The notes under the pieces were generated by a model. That model did not search any database and was not told where the DNA came from. It was given only the letters and a program-made list of their open reading frames with translations. This document shows positions 26,096 through 34,212 of a stretch of DNA of 64,000 nucleotides, piece after piece (position 1 is the first letter of the stretch; the number at the start of each line of letters is the position of its first letter). The translations under genes and the position numbers were made by a program. The stretch comes from Microthrixaceae bacterium (GTDB lineage Bacteria > Actinomycetota > Acidimicrobiia > Acidimicrobiales > DATDAH01), in NCBI GenBank assembly GCA_020637195.1, contig JACJWK010000010.1, positions 57,706 through 121,705 on the forward strand. Direction: 5' to 3'.

Positions 26096-27871
26096 GTGCT
26101 GTCCCCGCCCCCCGAGATCGACCCGGCGATGTCCGCGGACATCGACAAGTTCGAGGTGCAGCTGGCCCGGTACCGCGCCGGCACGCTGACCGAGGACGCG
26201 TTCCGGGTCTTCCGGCTCAACAACGGCATCTACGGCCAGCGCCAGGGCGGCACCAACCAGATGGTCCGGGTCAAGGTCCCCTACGGCTCGCTGCTCCCCG
26301 AGCAGCTCGAGCTGCTCGGCGACCTGGCCGACGACCACTCCCGTGGGTGGGGCCACCTCACCACCCGCCAGAACGTCCAGTTCCACTTCGTGGAGCTCGA
26401 CGAGGTCCCGACCGTGATGCGCAAGCTCGGCGCGGTCGGGCTCACCACCCGGGAGGCGTGCGGCGACACGGTGCGCAACGTGCAGGGCTGCCACCTCGCC
26501 GGCGCGTGCCCGAAGGAGGCCCTCGACATCACCCCCTGGGCCGAGGCCGCCCACCGCCACTTCCTCCGCAACCCCCTCGCCCAGCGCCTTCCCCGGAAGT
26601 TCAAGATCAACTTCTCGGGCTGCGCCACCGACTGCGGGCAGGCCATGTTCAACGACGTCGGCGTCATCGCGACGACGCGCACCCTCGACGACGGCACCGA
26701 GGACGCGGGCTTCCGGGTGTTCGTCGCGGGCGGGCTCGGGGCCACACCGCACCCGGCACTGGCCCTCGAGCCCTTCACCGCACGGGAGGATCTGCTGCCC
26801 ACCCTCGAGGCCGTCCTGCGGGTGTTCTCGAACCACGGCAACCGGGACAACAAGCTCCGGGCCCGCCTCAAGTGGCTGGTCGACACGATGGGTTGGGACG
26901 AGGTGCGGGCCCGGATCCTGAAGGAGCGGTCGCTGCTCGTGGCCTCCGCGTCCTGGCCCGGCGGCATCCCCGAGATCGTCGAGAAGCTCGGCGACGCACC
27001 GGCGGGCCTGGCCGACGGCGCCACCGCCCCCGCCATCGGCCAGGGGACGGCGGTGACCATCCGCACCGGCGACCGACGGGCGCGCTGGCACGAGGCCAAC
27101 GTCGTGCGGGGCGCCGCCAAGGGCACGGTGTCGGCCTACGCCTGGAGTCGACTCGGCGACGTCACCGCCGCCCAGTTCCGGGCCCTGGCCGCGATCCAGC
27201 GGGAGCTGGGCGCCGAGGTGCGGGTGACCAACCGTCAGAACTTCGTCTTCCGCGGGCTCGACGACGGCCAGCTCGACGTCTTGTACGACCGACTCGACGC
27301 GATCGGCATGGCCGAGCCGGGTGCCGAGCTGACGCGCGACGTGGTCGCCTGCCCCGGCGCCGACACGTGCAACCTGGCCGTCACCCAGTCCCGTGGCCTC
27401 GCGGACGAGATCGGGCGCCGGCTCGAAGAGGAGGGGCTGGCGGAGGTCGGCGGTGTGCGCACCAACATCTCGGGCTGCACCAACTCCTGCGGGCAGCACC
27501 ACGCCAGCGACATCGGCTTCTTCGGTGCCGAACGCCGCGCCCACGGCCGGGCCGCGCCGGGCTACCAGATGCTGCTCGGCGGCTATGTGGGCGAGGAGCG
27601 CATCGAGTTCGGCCAGAAGGCGCTGCGCCTCCCGGCCCGCAACGCCCCCGAGGCCACGGTGCGGGTGGTGCGCCGCTACGCCGAGGAGCGCGGTCCCGGT
27701 GAGCCCTTCCACGAGTGGCTCGCCCGGGTGGGCGGGGCCGTCGGGCTGCGCGAGGACCTCGCCGACCTCGACCGCTTCCCCACCCCCGACGACGGGCCGG
27801 AGTACTACGTGGACTACGGCGAGACCGGGCCCTACGTGGCCGAGGTGGGTGACTCGGAGTGCGCGACCTGA
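26096..27871 (+). CDS. Ferredoxin-dependent assimilatory sulfite (nitrite/sulfite) reductase
   Basis: 591 residues in the two-repeat siroheme reductase fold. The 4Fe-4S/siroheme cysteines are visible as Cys-x5-Cys in VACPGADTCNLAVTQS and Cys-x3-Cys in NISGCTNSCGQHHASDIGF. Substrate-side residues occur in HLTTRQNVQFHFVEL, GDTVRNVQGC and KFKINFSGCATDC. It reduces sulfite to sulfide with six ferredoxin electrons. Nitrite reductases of the NirA type look alike, but the overlapping APS reductase gene makes sulfite the likely substrate. The start GTG 26096 follows GGAGG. The leader carries two palindromes, suggesting sulfur control. Confidence 0.93.
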   Translation: MLSPPPEIDPAMSADIDKFEVQLARYRAGTLTEDAFRVFRLNNGIYGQRQGGTNQMVRVKVPYGSLLPEQLELLGDLADDHSRGWGHLTTRQNVQFHFVELDEVPTVMRKLGAVGLTTREACGDTVRNVQGCHLAGACPKEALDITPWAEAAHRHFLRNPLAQRLPRKFKINFSGCATDCGQAMFNDVGVIATTRTLDDGTEDAGFRVFVAGGLGATPHPALALEPFTAREDLLPTLEAVLRVFSNHGNRDNKLRARLKWLVDTMGWDEVRARILKERSLLVASASWPGGIPEIVEKLGDAPAGLADGATAPAIGQGTAVTIRTGDRRARWHEANVVRGAAKGTVSAYAWSRLGDVTAAQFRALAAIQRELGAEVRVTNRQNFVFRGLDDGQLDVLYDRLDAIGMAEPGAELTRDVVACPGADTCNLAVTQSRGLADEIGRRLEEEGLAEVGGVRTNISGCTNSCGQHHASDIGFFGAERRAHGRAAPGYQMLLGGYVGEERIEFGQKALRLPARNAPEATVRVVRRYAEERGPGEPFHEWLARVGGAVGLREDLADLDRFPTPDDGPEYYVDYGETGPYVAEVGDSECAT

Positions 27872-28557
27872 TGGCGTTCGACCCGATCGCCCTCGACGTC
27901 CCCGGCTTCACCGATGACGAGCTGGCCGAGCTGAACCGCGAGTTCGAGGGGCTTCCCGCCAGCAAGATCATCCAGTGGGCGATCGACTGCTTCGCGCCCC
28001 ACCTGTGCATGACCGCGTCGATGACCGACGCCGTGCTGATCGACCTGGCCGTGACGGTCGACCCGGCCATCGAGGTGGTCTTCATCGACACCGGCTACCA
28101 CTTCCCCGAGACCCTCCAGACCGTCGAGGACGTGCGCCGGCACTACGGGTTGAACCTGCGCATCATGACCGTCGCGCACCACGCCGAGGAGCTGTGGGAG
28201 GTCGATCCGGAGAACTGCTGCTCCGCCGTGAAGGTCGGCCAGCTCGACCGGGCACTGGCGGGCAAGGCGGCGTGGATGAGCGGCCTGCGTCGCACCGAGG
28301 CCGCCGCCCGTGAGTCCGCGCCCATCGTCGCCCGCGACCTCCGGGGCCTCGTCAAGGTCAACCCCATCGCCACCTGGAGCGATGCCGACGTGGCCGGCTA
28401 CATCGCGGACCACGACGTGATCCAGAACCCCCTGGTCGCCCAGGGCTACCCGTCCATCGGGTGCCAGCCCTGCACGACCCCGGTCCGGCCCGGCGACGAC
28501 GCCCGTTCGGGCCGATGGGCGGGGCGCGACCGCACGGAGTGCGGCCTGCACCTCTGA
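27871..28557 (+). CDS. cysH: Assimilatory APS reductase (thioredoxin-dependent)
   Basis: 228 residues from ATG 27871, which overlaps the sulfite reductase stop (TGATG); an in-frame GTG at 27859 is the alternative. A PP-loop-type reductase: IEVVFIDTGYHFPETLQTVEDV. The pair Cys-Cys in ENCCSAVKV plus CQPC near the C-terminus are the 4Fe-4S ligands that distinguish APS reductase from PAPS reductase. The catalytic Cys is in ECGLHL at the end. It converts adenylyl-sulfate to sulfite, feeding the preceding enzyme. ATP sulfurylase genes (cysDN) are not in this window. Confidence 0.93.
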   Translation: MAFDPIALDVPGFTDDELAELNREFEGLPASKIIQWAIDCFAPHLCMTASMTDAVLIDLAVTVDPAIEVVFIDTGYHFPETLQTVEDVRRHYGLNLRIMTVAHHAEELWEVDPENCCSAVKVGQLDRALAGKAAWMSGLRRTEAAARESAPIVARDLRGLVKVNPIATWSDADVAGYIADHDVIQNPLVAQGYPSIGCQPCTTPVRPGDDARSGRWAGRDRTECGLHL

Positions 28558-28560
28558 AGC

Positions 28561-28580
28561 GCTGACCCGGGCCGGTCAGC
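28561..28580. terminator. Bidirectional hairpin between cysH and antiporter genes
   Basis: GCTGACC-CGGGCC-GGTCAGC, a perfect 7-bp stem in the 18-bp convergent gap. The right arm contains the antiporter stop codon. Confidence 0.55.
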
Positions 28581-30471
28581 CCGGCTCGGGCTCGACCGCC
28601 CCGCGACGAGGGGCCGGCCGAGGGGCCGTCCGGCCGAGCACGCTCGGCATCGGCACCAGCGCGACCGCGGCGCCGTCCGGTGGCGACGGGACGCCGTCGA
28701 TCACCTCCCAGGCCTCGACCAGCACCAGCGCCAGGTCGCCGGGCCCCAGTCCGCCCGCCCAGGCACCGTCGTCGGGCTGCTCCACGACGTCGTCGCCGGC
28801 GATCGCGGCGGCGAGCTCGCGGGCGAACTGCCACGCCGGGTGGTCGGCGGCGAGGCCCGAGGGCCGGACGAGCACCAACCGGCCGAGACGGTCCCCGCCC
28901 CCGCGGACGAGCAGCAGCGGCGTGGCCACGGCCGCCGCCATCGCCTCCGCCCAGTGGTTGGGGAGGAGTCGACCTCCCGCCAGCTCGACCTCGGGGTCGA
29001 CCACGACCATCGAGGCGTCGTCGGCCAGCGCGCCGTGGACGATGGCCGCGGCCGGGTGGCGGTCCACGCCGACCAGCACCTCGCCGTCGAAGCCCTCCTG
29101 CTCGGCCACCTCCTCGATCCCGCGCGCCTCCTCACGCGCGAGCCCGGGCGAGGCTGCGCCCCGCACGAGCAGCGAGTCCACCACCCCGCCCGACCGGCCG
29201 GCCACACGCACGGCCAGCTCGCGCACCAACGGCGAGGCCCCGCCCGCGCCGACGGCGAGCAGCACCCGTTCGCCGAGCGGCCGCGCCGGCTCGTCGCCCT
29301 GCTCCACCCGGCGCACCGCACCGGGGGCGAGCAGGCTGGTGACGACGATGCTCACCAGGATCAGCACCAGCACCGCGTTGACCACGACCGTGCTGAACAG
29401 CCCGATCTCGAAGCCCACCACCGTCGCCGCCAGGGTGGCCGCCGCCTGCGGGGTGGTGAGCACGAACATGACGGCCGCCTCGGCCCGGGTGACCCGGAAC
29501 AGCGGCACCGAGAGCGACGCCGCGATCGCCTTGCCCCCCACGCAGGCCAGGACGAAGAGGGCCGCGTAGCCGAGCGTCTCGGGCTGCACCATGACCGACG
29601 GCTGGAGCAGCAGCCCGGTCGAGACGAGGAAGACCGGGATGAACACCGCCGAGCCGAAGAACTCGAGGCGGTGCATCGTCTGGCCCTCGTTCGGGACGAG
29701 GGGGTTCAAGGCGAGCCCGGCGAAGAAGGCGCCGACGATCCCCTCGATGCCGAACACGTCGGCGAGCGCGGCCATGGCCAGGAAGGAGATGAGCGCGACG
29801 AGGAACCGCACCGAGCGATCGGCGCCCAGGCGCCGGAACGTGGCGCGGGCGATCCGCGGCAGACCGAGCAGGGAGACGACGACGAGCAGGGTGAGCCCGA
29901 TGGCGAGCTCGCCGAACACCTCGGCCGTGGAGCCCGAGCCCGTCTCGCTCCCCGAGACCGCGGCCAGCACGACGAGAGAGAGCGTGTCGGTCAGGACGGT
30001 GGCCCCGACGGCGCTGGCCACCGCCCGGTTGGCACCCAGCCCCGCGTCCCGGACCGTGGGGTAGAGGATCAGGGTGTGGGACGCGACGAGCGACCCGAGG
30101 AGCAGTGCCGCCGGCGTGTTGAAGCCCAGGGCCCCGCCGGCCGCGACCCCGCCGACGAAGGGCACGGCGAAGGTCAGCACGCCGAAGCCCAGAGCGGTGC
30201 GGCGGTGCAGGCGGAGCATGCCGAGGTCCAGCTCCAGGCCGGCCACGAACATGAGGTACAGCAGGCCGAACTGCCCGAGCTCGGGGATCGTGTGGTTGCC
30301 CTCGCCGATGAGGCCGAGGCCGTGGGGCCCGATCGCCCAGCCGCCCAGCAGCAGGCCGATGATGCCCGGCAGCCGGGCCCGGCTCATGAGGGCGGGACCG
30401 ACCAGCACGACGAGGAAGAGCACGAGGAACTCGAGCGCGGGGCCTTCGGGGGCCTGGAGGGCGACGATCAT
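28576..30471 (-). CDS. CPA2-type cation:proton antiporter with C-terminal soluble domain
   Basis: 631 residues. About 1-390 holds 12 or so membrane helices in the KefB/Na_H_Exchanger pattern (LGQFGLLYLMFVAGLELDLGMLRLH, FGIEGIVGAFFAGLALNPLVP). The transport-site residues fall in the helix VGATVLTDTLSLVVLAAVSG, which has the T-D pair typical of CPA2. Residues 400-631 are a soluble, universal-stress-like tail (VLLAVGAGGASPLVRELAVR, MVVVDPEVELAGG). It exchanges Na+ or K+ for protons; the ion is not determined. The start is ATG 30471 (MIVALQ), 6 nt after GAGGAG; the open frame extends 9 codons further but lacks that support. Confidence 0.88.
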   Translation of the reverse strand: MIVALQAPEGPALEFLVLFLVVLVGPALMSRARLPGIIGLLLGGWAIGPHGLGLIGEGNHTIPELGQFGLLYLMFVAGLELDLGMLRLHRRTALGFGVLTFAVPFVGGVAAGGALGFNTPAALLLGSLVASHTLILYPTVRDAGLGANRAVASAVGATVLTDTLSLVVLAAVSGSETGSGSTAEVFGELAIGLTLLVVVSLLGLPRIARATFRRLGADRSVRFLVALISFLAMAALADVFGIEGIVGAFFAGLALNPLVPNEGQTMHRLEFFGSAVFIPVFLVSTGLLLQPSVMVQPETLGYAALFVLACVGGKAIAASLSVPLFRVTRAEAAVMFVLTTPQAAATLAATVVGFEIGLFSTVVVNAVLVLILVSIVVTSLLAPGAVRRVEQGDEPARPLGERVLLAVGAGGASPLVRELAVRVAGRSGGVVDSLLVRGAASPGLAREEARGIEEVAEQEGFDGEVLVGVDRHPAAAIVHGALADDASMVVVDPEVELAGGRLLPNHWAEAMAAAVATPLLLVRGGGDRLGRLVLVRPSGLAADHPAWQFARELAAAIAGDDVVEQPDDGAWAGGLGPGDLALVLVEAWEVIDGVPSPPDGAAVALVPMPSVLGRTAPRPAPRRGAVEPEPG

Positions 30472-30505
30472 GGTCTCCTCGGTGATCGGGGCGGGCACGG
30501 ACGGG

Positions 30506-31327
30506 TCACGGTCGCAGGCGGATGAGGGGGAGGTCCGCGGCGCCGTCGGCGAGCTCGGCGCCCAGCCACTCCCGCGAGAGGTCGTCGATAGTGCCGTCGG
30601 CCAGGAACGCTCGGATGGCCGAGTCGACGGCGACGGTGTTGTCCGATCCCGGGGGCAGGGCGGCGGCCAGGCCCTCGTCCTCCCCCAGCTGCGCGATCAC
30701 CGAGTAGTCGTCGGGCTGCGCCTGCTCGAGGGCCAGCGCCACGGGAAGGTCGAGGAGCATCGCCTCGGCGGCGCCGGTGTCGATCCGCTCCAGCGCCGCC
30801 GCCCGCCCGTCGACGCGCTCGGGCCGGTCGCGGGGCCGGATCTGGTCGTCGACGACCTCGGTCAGGGTCGAGCCCTCGACCGTGACCCACTGCAGGGCGC
30901 GCAGGTCGAAGGCGTCGCGGGCCTCGGTGCCCGGGGCGACGACGACCGCGGGCGGGGCGCTGAGGTAGGGCGTGGAGAAGTCGAGGACCTCCTCGCGCCC
31001 GGCCGTCGGGGTCAGCTGGCTGAGCGCCAGGTCCGCGCCGCCGAGGTCGCCGCCGACGAGCGCCGGGAACGCCACCGGTACGACCTCGACGTCCTCGAGC
31101 CCGAAGCGGTCGGCCAGCGCCTCACCCAGGGCCCACTCGAAGCCGCCCTCGGGGGCGTCGGCGGACCCCTCCCAGAAACCCGCCGACGGCAGGAACGCCG
31201 TGGCGATGACCAGGGTCCCCGGCCGGCGGGGCTCGAACGACCCCGCCGACGCCCCCGAGCCGCTCGCGCACCCAGCGCCGACCACGACGACGGCCAGGAC
31301 GGCCAGCAGGGGCAGCACCCGTCTCAC
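30506..31327 (-). CDS. Amino-acid-type ABC substrate-binding lipoprotein
   Basis: 273 residues. The signal peptide RRVLPLLAVLAVVVVGAGC ends in a lipobox with Cys near 20. A type-2 binding fold of the SBP_bac_3/GlnH kind follows: LVIATAFLPSAGFWEGS, GGFEWALGEALADRFGLEDVEVVPV, ADLALSQLTPTAGREEVLDFSTPYL, WVTVEGSTLTEVVDDQI. No permease or ATPase is adjacent, so it is an orphan binding protein or a sensor. GTG 31327 is the start; the open frame upstream runs through promoter DNA shared with the divergent PaaX-like gene. Confidence 0.85.
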   Translation of the reverse strand: MRRVLPLLAVLAVVVVGAGCASGSGASAGSFEPRRPGTLVIATAFLPSAGFWEGSADAPEGGFEWALGEALADRFGLEDVEVVPVAFPALVGGDLGGADLALSQLTPTAGREEVLDFSTPYLSAPPAVVVAPGTEARDAFDLRALQWVTVEGSTLTEVVDDQIRPRDRPERVDGRAAALERIDTGAAEAMLLDLPVALALEQAQPDDYSVIAQLGEDEGLAAALPPGSDNTVAVDSAIRAFLADGTIDDLSREWLGAELADGAADLPLIRLRP

Positions 31328-31409
31328 AGGAGCGGGAGTATGGCACGGGTGACACGACGGGTCGACGATGCCGCGAGGCCCGTCCGGGAAGGCGCCGGCG
31401 GGCACCCAC

Positions 31410-31415
31410 TACCCT
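31410..31415 (+). promoter_or_regulatory. -10 box (TACCCT) for PaaX-like gene
   Basis: TACCCT, 7 nt before GTG 31423: a leaderless start in the 95-bp divergent spacer. Confidence 0.5.
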
Positions 31416-31422
31416 CGGCGTC

Positions 31423-32286
31423 GTGACCGACCGGGCGCCCGACGACCACATCCCCACCCGTCTCCTCGTGGTGGGCATGGCCGGCCCCGACGGGGTCATC
31501 GTCACCGACGACGTCCTGCCCGTGGCCGAGGTGTGCGGCCAGCCGGCCGACCAGGTGCGCGACGAGCTCGACCTGCTCGTCGACGAGGGTCTGTTCGCCA
31601 CCGAGGACGGCCGGCGCTACCGCCCCACCGACGCCGGCCGCGCCCTGCTCGACTCGGCGCTCGAGCGGGCCCGACTGGCCTACGTGCAAGACGCCGCCGG
31701 CCGCGGCTGGGACCGCCGATGGCGCCTCGTCGCGGTGGCGCCCGTGGACGACGAGGGCGTGGCGTCGTTCGTGCGCCGCCTGTTCGAGCTCGGGGCGGGC
31801 CAGATCCAGAACGGCCTCTACGTGTCGCCGCACCGGTGGGGCCCCGTCGTCGGCGCCGAGGCCGAGCGGCTCGGGGTGGCCGACGCGGTCACCACCGCGA
31901 CCACCGACGAGCTCGAGATCGGTGGCGAGCGCGACCCGCGGACGCTGGCGGCGAGGCTGTGGCCCCTCGACGACCTCGCCCGCCGTTACCAGGCGTTCAT
32001 CGACCACTACAAGGAGGTGCCCGACGCGCTCACGGACATGCGCGAGCGCAGGGAGCGCCTCACCGAGGCCGAGTTCCTCGCCGGCGCGCTGACCGCGGTG
32101 ATCGACTTCCAGGAGTGCTTCGGCCGCGACCCGCTGCTGCCCCCCGAGTTGCTGCCTCGGCCCTGGCCCGGGCGCGAGGCCCGTGAGCTGGTGATGCGGG
32201 GGCGCCGCCTGGGCGTCCTCGCCCGTGAGCGCCACGAGCGGCCCGCGCTGTTCTCGGTCTTCGAGGAGGTCATCGACGCGCTTTGA
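31423..32286 (+). CDS. PaaX-like transcriptional regulator
   Basis: 287 residues. An N-terminal winged helix (LPVAEVCGQPADQVRDELDLLVDEGLFATEDGRRYRPTDAGRALLD) is followed by the PaaX core (WDRRWRLVAVAPVDDEGVASFVRRLFELGAGQIQNGLYVSPHRWG). The C-terminal helical part, ELLPRPWPGREARELVMRG, is characteristic of PaaX (LLPAGWPG in relatives). PaaX represses phenylacetate catabolism and releases DNA on binding phenylacetyl-CoA. No paa genes are in this window, so the ligand here is open. It is divergent from the orphan binding lipoprotein, its nearest likely target. Confidence 0.85.
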   Translation: MTDRAPDDHIPTRLLVVGMAGPDGVIVTDDVLPVAEVCGQPADQVRDELDLLVDEGLFATEDGRRYRPTDAGRALLDSALERARLAYVQDAAGRGWDRRWRLVAVAPVDDEGVASFVRRLFELGAGQIQNGLYVSPHRWGPVVGAEAERLGVADAVTTATTDELEIGGERDPRTLAARLWPLDDLARRYQAFIDHYKEVPDALTDMRERRERLTEAEFLAGALTAVIDFQECFGRDPLLPPELLPRPWPGREARELVMRGRRLGVLARERHERPALFSVFEEVIDAL

Positions 32287-32380
32287 CCCGCCCCTCGGCT
32301 GAGCGCTCGCCGCACCCCCAGGGATGGCTCGTCCCGCGGCCGCCGCGCCCGGGCGGGACGCGCCGCCGGGCCCGACGGGG

Positions 32381-32386
32381 CAGGCT
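32381..32386 (+). promoter_or_regulatory. Possible -10 box (CAGGCT) for GH15 gene
   Basis: CAGGCT, 6 nt before GTG 32393. Weak match, but the spacing is that of the other leaderless starts. Confidence 0.35.
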
Positions 32387-32392
32387 GTCCCC

Positions 32393-34189
32393 GTGAGCCC
32401 GTCGCGGATCGAGGACTACGCCATGCTCGGCGACACCGAGACGGCCGCGCTCGTCGGCCTCGACGGGTCGGTCGATTGGCTGTGCACTCCCCGCTTCGAC
32501 TCCCCCGCCTGCTTCGCCGCGCTCCTCGGCGACGAGGACAACGGACGGTGGCGCATCGCCCCGGCCACCGAGGTGCACCGGGTGGAGCGCTCCTACCGAC
32601 CGGGGACGCTCATCCTCGACACCACCTTCCACACCGCCGAGGGCACCGTCACGCTGGTCGACTTCATGGTCCCCCGCGACGAGCGCCCCAACCTGCTGCG
32701 CATCGTCCGCGGCCGCAGCGGACGGGTCCCGATGGTGATGGACCTGCGGATGCGCTTCGACTACGGGTCGATCGTCCCGTGGGTGCGCCGCGACGGCGAC
32801 CGACTGCTCGCGGTCGCGGGCCCCGAGGGCCTCTGCCTCGACACGCCCGTCGAGACGAGGGGCCGCGACCACCGCACCGAGGCCCACTTCTCCGTGGGCG
32901 CCGGCGACGAGGTGCCCTTCGAGCTGGCGACGTTCCCCTCGCACCTGCCGCCGTCACCGGCTCCCGACGTGCAGTCCGCTCTGGCCTACACCGAGCGGTG
33001 GTGGAAGGGCTGGAGCGCGCGGTGCGCCACCGAGGGTGAGTTCGCCGACGTCGTGCGCGACTCGCTCGTGGTGCTCAAGGGGCTCACCTACGGGCCCACC
33101 GGGGGGATCGTCGCCGCCGCCACGACGTCGCTGCCCGAGGACCCCGGCGGCGAGCGGAACTGGGACTACCGCTACTGCTGGCTGCGCGACGCCACGTTCA
33201 CGCTCATGACCCTGCTGAGCGCCGGCTACGTGGAGGAGGCCGGGGCGTGGCGCGAGTGGTTGATGCGAGCTGTCGCGGGCGAGCCCGACAAGCTCCAGAT
33301 CATGTACGGCGTGGCCGGCGAGCGGCGCCTCACCGAGTTCGAGGTGCCCTGGCTCGGCGGGTTCCTCGACTCCCGCCCGGTGCGGGTCGGCAACGCGGCG
33401 TCCGAGCAGTTCCAGCTCGACGTGTTCGGCGAGGTGCTCGACGCCTCTCACCAGGCCCGGCTGGCGGGCCTGCACGAGGGGCCCCAGTCGTGGGCGCTCC
33501 AGAAGGTGCTGATGGACTACCTCGAGGGGGCCTGGAAGGAACCCGACGAAGGCATCTGGGAGGTGCGGGGCAGCCGCCAGCACTTCACCCACTCGAAGGT
33601 GATGGCGTGGGTCGCCGCGGACCGGGCCACGCTCGCGGTCGAGCGCTTCGGCCTCGACGGGCCCGCCGACCGCTGGCGCCGCCTGCGCGAGGACATCCAT
33701 CGCGACATCCTCGACCGCGGCGTGCGTGCCGACGGCGTCTTCACCCAGGCGTACGGCAGCGAGGCCCTCGACGCCAGCCTGCTGATGATGCCGCTCGTCG
33801 GGTTCCTGCCGCCCACCGATGAGCGGGTCCGCAACACGGTCGAGGCCATCGAGCGCGAGCTCACCCACGACGGCTTCGTGCTCCGCTACCGCACCGAGCA
33901 CACCGACGACGGGCTCCGCGGTGGCGAGGGTGCCTTCCTGTTGTGCACCTTCTGGCTGGCGGACTGCCTGGCCCTGCTCGGCCGCACGGCCGACGCACGG
34001 GCGCTCTACGAGCGACTCGTCGCGCTGCGCAACGACGTGGGGCTGCTCTCCGAGGAGTACGACCCCGTCGGTCGACGCCTGCTCGGCAACTTCCCCCAGG
34101 CCTTCTCCCACGTGTCGCTCGTGAACACGGCCCTCAACCTCGGCACCAAGGAGCACCGCGCGTCGGAGCACCGCGCCCAGCGCGCCTGA
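32393..34189 (+). CDS. Glycoside hydrolase family 15 protein (glucoamylase/trehalase type)
   Basis: 598 residues. The N-terminal domain starts SRIEDYAMLGDTETAALVGLDGSVDWLCTPRFDSPACFAALLG, the hallmark of bacterial GH15. The (alpha/alpha)6 barrel includes ERNWDYRYCWLRDATFTLM, AGEPDKLQIMYGVAGER and RQHFTHSKVMAWVAADRA. In actinobacteria these enzymes hydrolyse trehalose or short alpha-glucans; mycobacterial relatives are trehalases. No signal peptide is present, so it acts in the cytoplasm. GTG 32393 is preferred to the upstream ATG 32324 because conserved residues begin at once after it. Confidence 0.92.
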   Translation: MSPSRIEDYAMLGDTETAALVGLDGSVDWLCTPRFDSPACFAALLGDEDNGRWRIAPATEVHRVERSYRPGTLILDTTFHTAEGTVTLVDFMVPRDERPNLLRIVRGRSGRVPMVMDLRMRFDYGSIVPWVRRDGDRLLAVAGPEGLCLDTPVETRGRDHRTEAHFSVGAGDEVPFELATFPSHLPPSPAPDVQSALAYTERWWKGWSARCATEGEFADVVRDSLVVLKGLTYGPTGGIVAAATTSLPEDPGGERNWDYRYCWLRDATFTLMTLLSAGYVEEAGAWREWLMRAVAGEPDKLQIMYGVAGERRLTEFEVPWLGGFLDSRPVRVGNAASEQFQLDVFGEVLDASHQARLAGLHEGPQSWALQKVLMDYLEGAWKEPDEGIWEVRGSRQHFTHSKVMAWVAADRATLAVERFGLDGPADRWRRLREDIHRDILDRGVRADGVFTQAYGSEALDASLLMMPLVGFLPPTDERVRNTVEAIERELTHDGFVLRYRTEHTDDGLRGGEGAFLLCTFWLADCLALLGRTADARALYERLVALRNDVGLLSEEYDPVGRRLLGNFPQAFSHVSLVNTALNLGTKEHRASEHRAQRA

Positions 34190-34212
34190 CGGCGCCGGGC
34201 GGCGGGGTCAGG
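34185..34212. terminator. Hairpin spanning both stops of GH15 and VWA genes
   Basis: CCTGAC (34185-34190) and GTCAGG (34207-34212), with an inner CGCC/GGCG stem. The outer arms include the stop codons of the two convergent genes. Confidence 0.45.
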
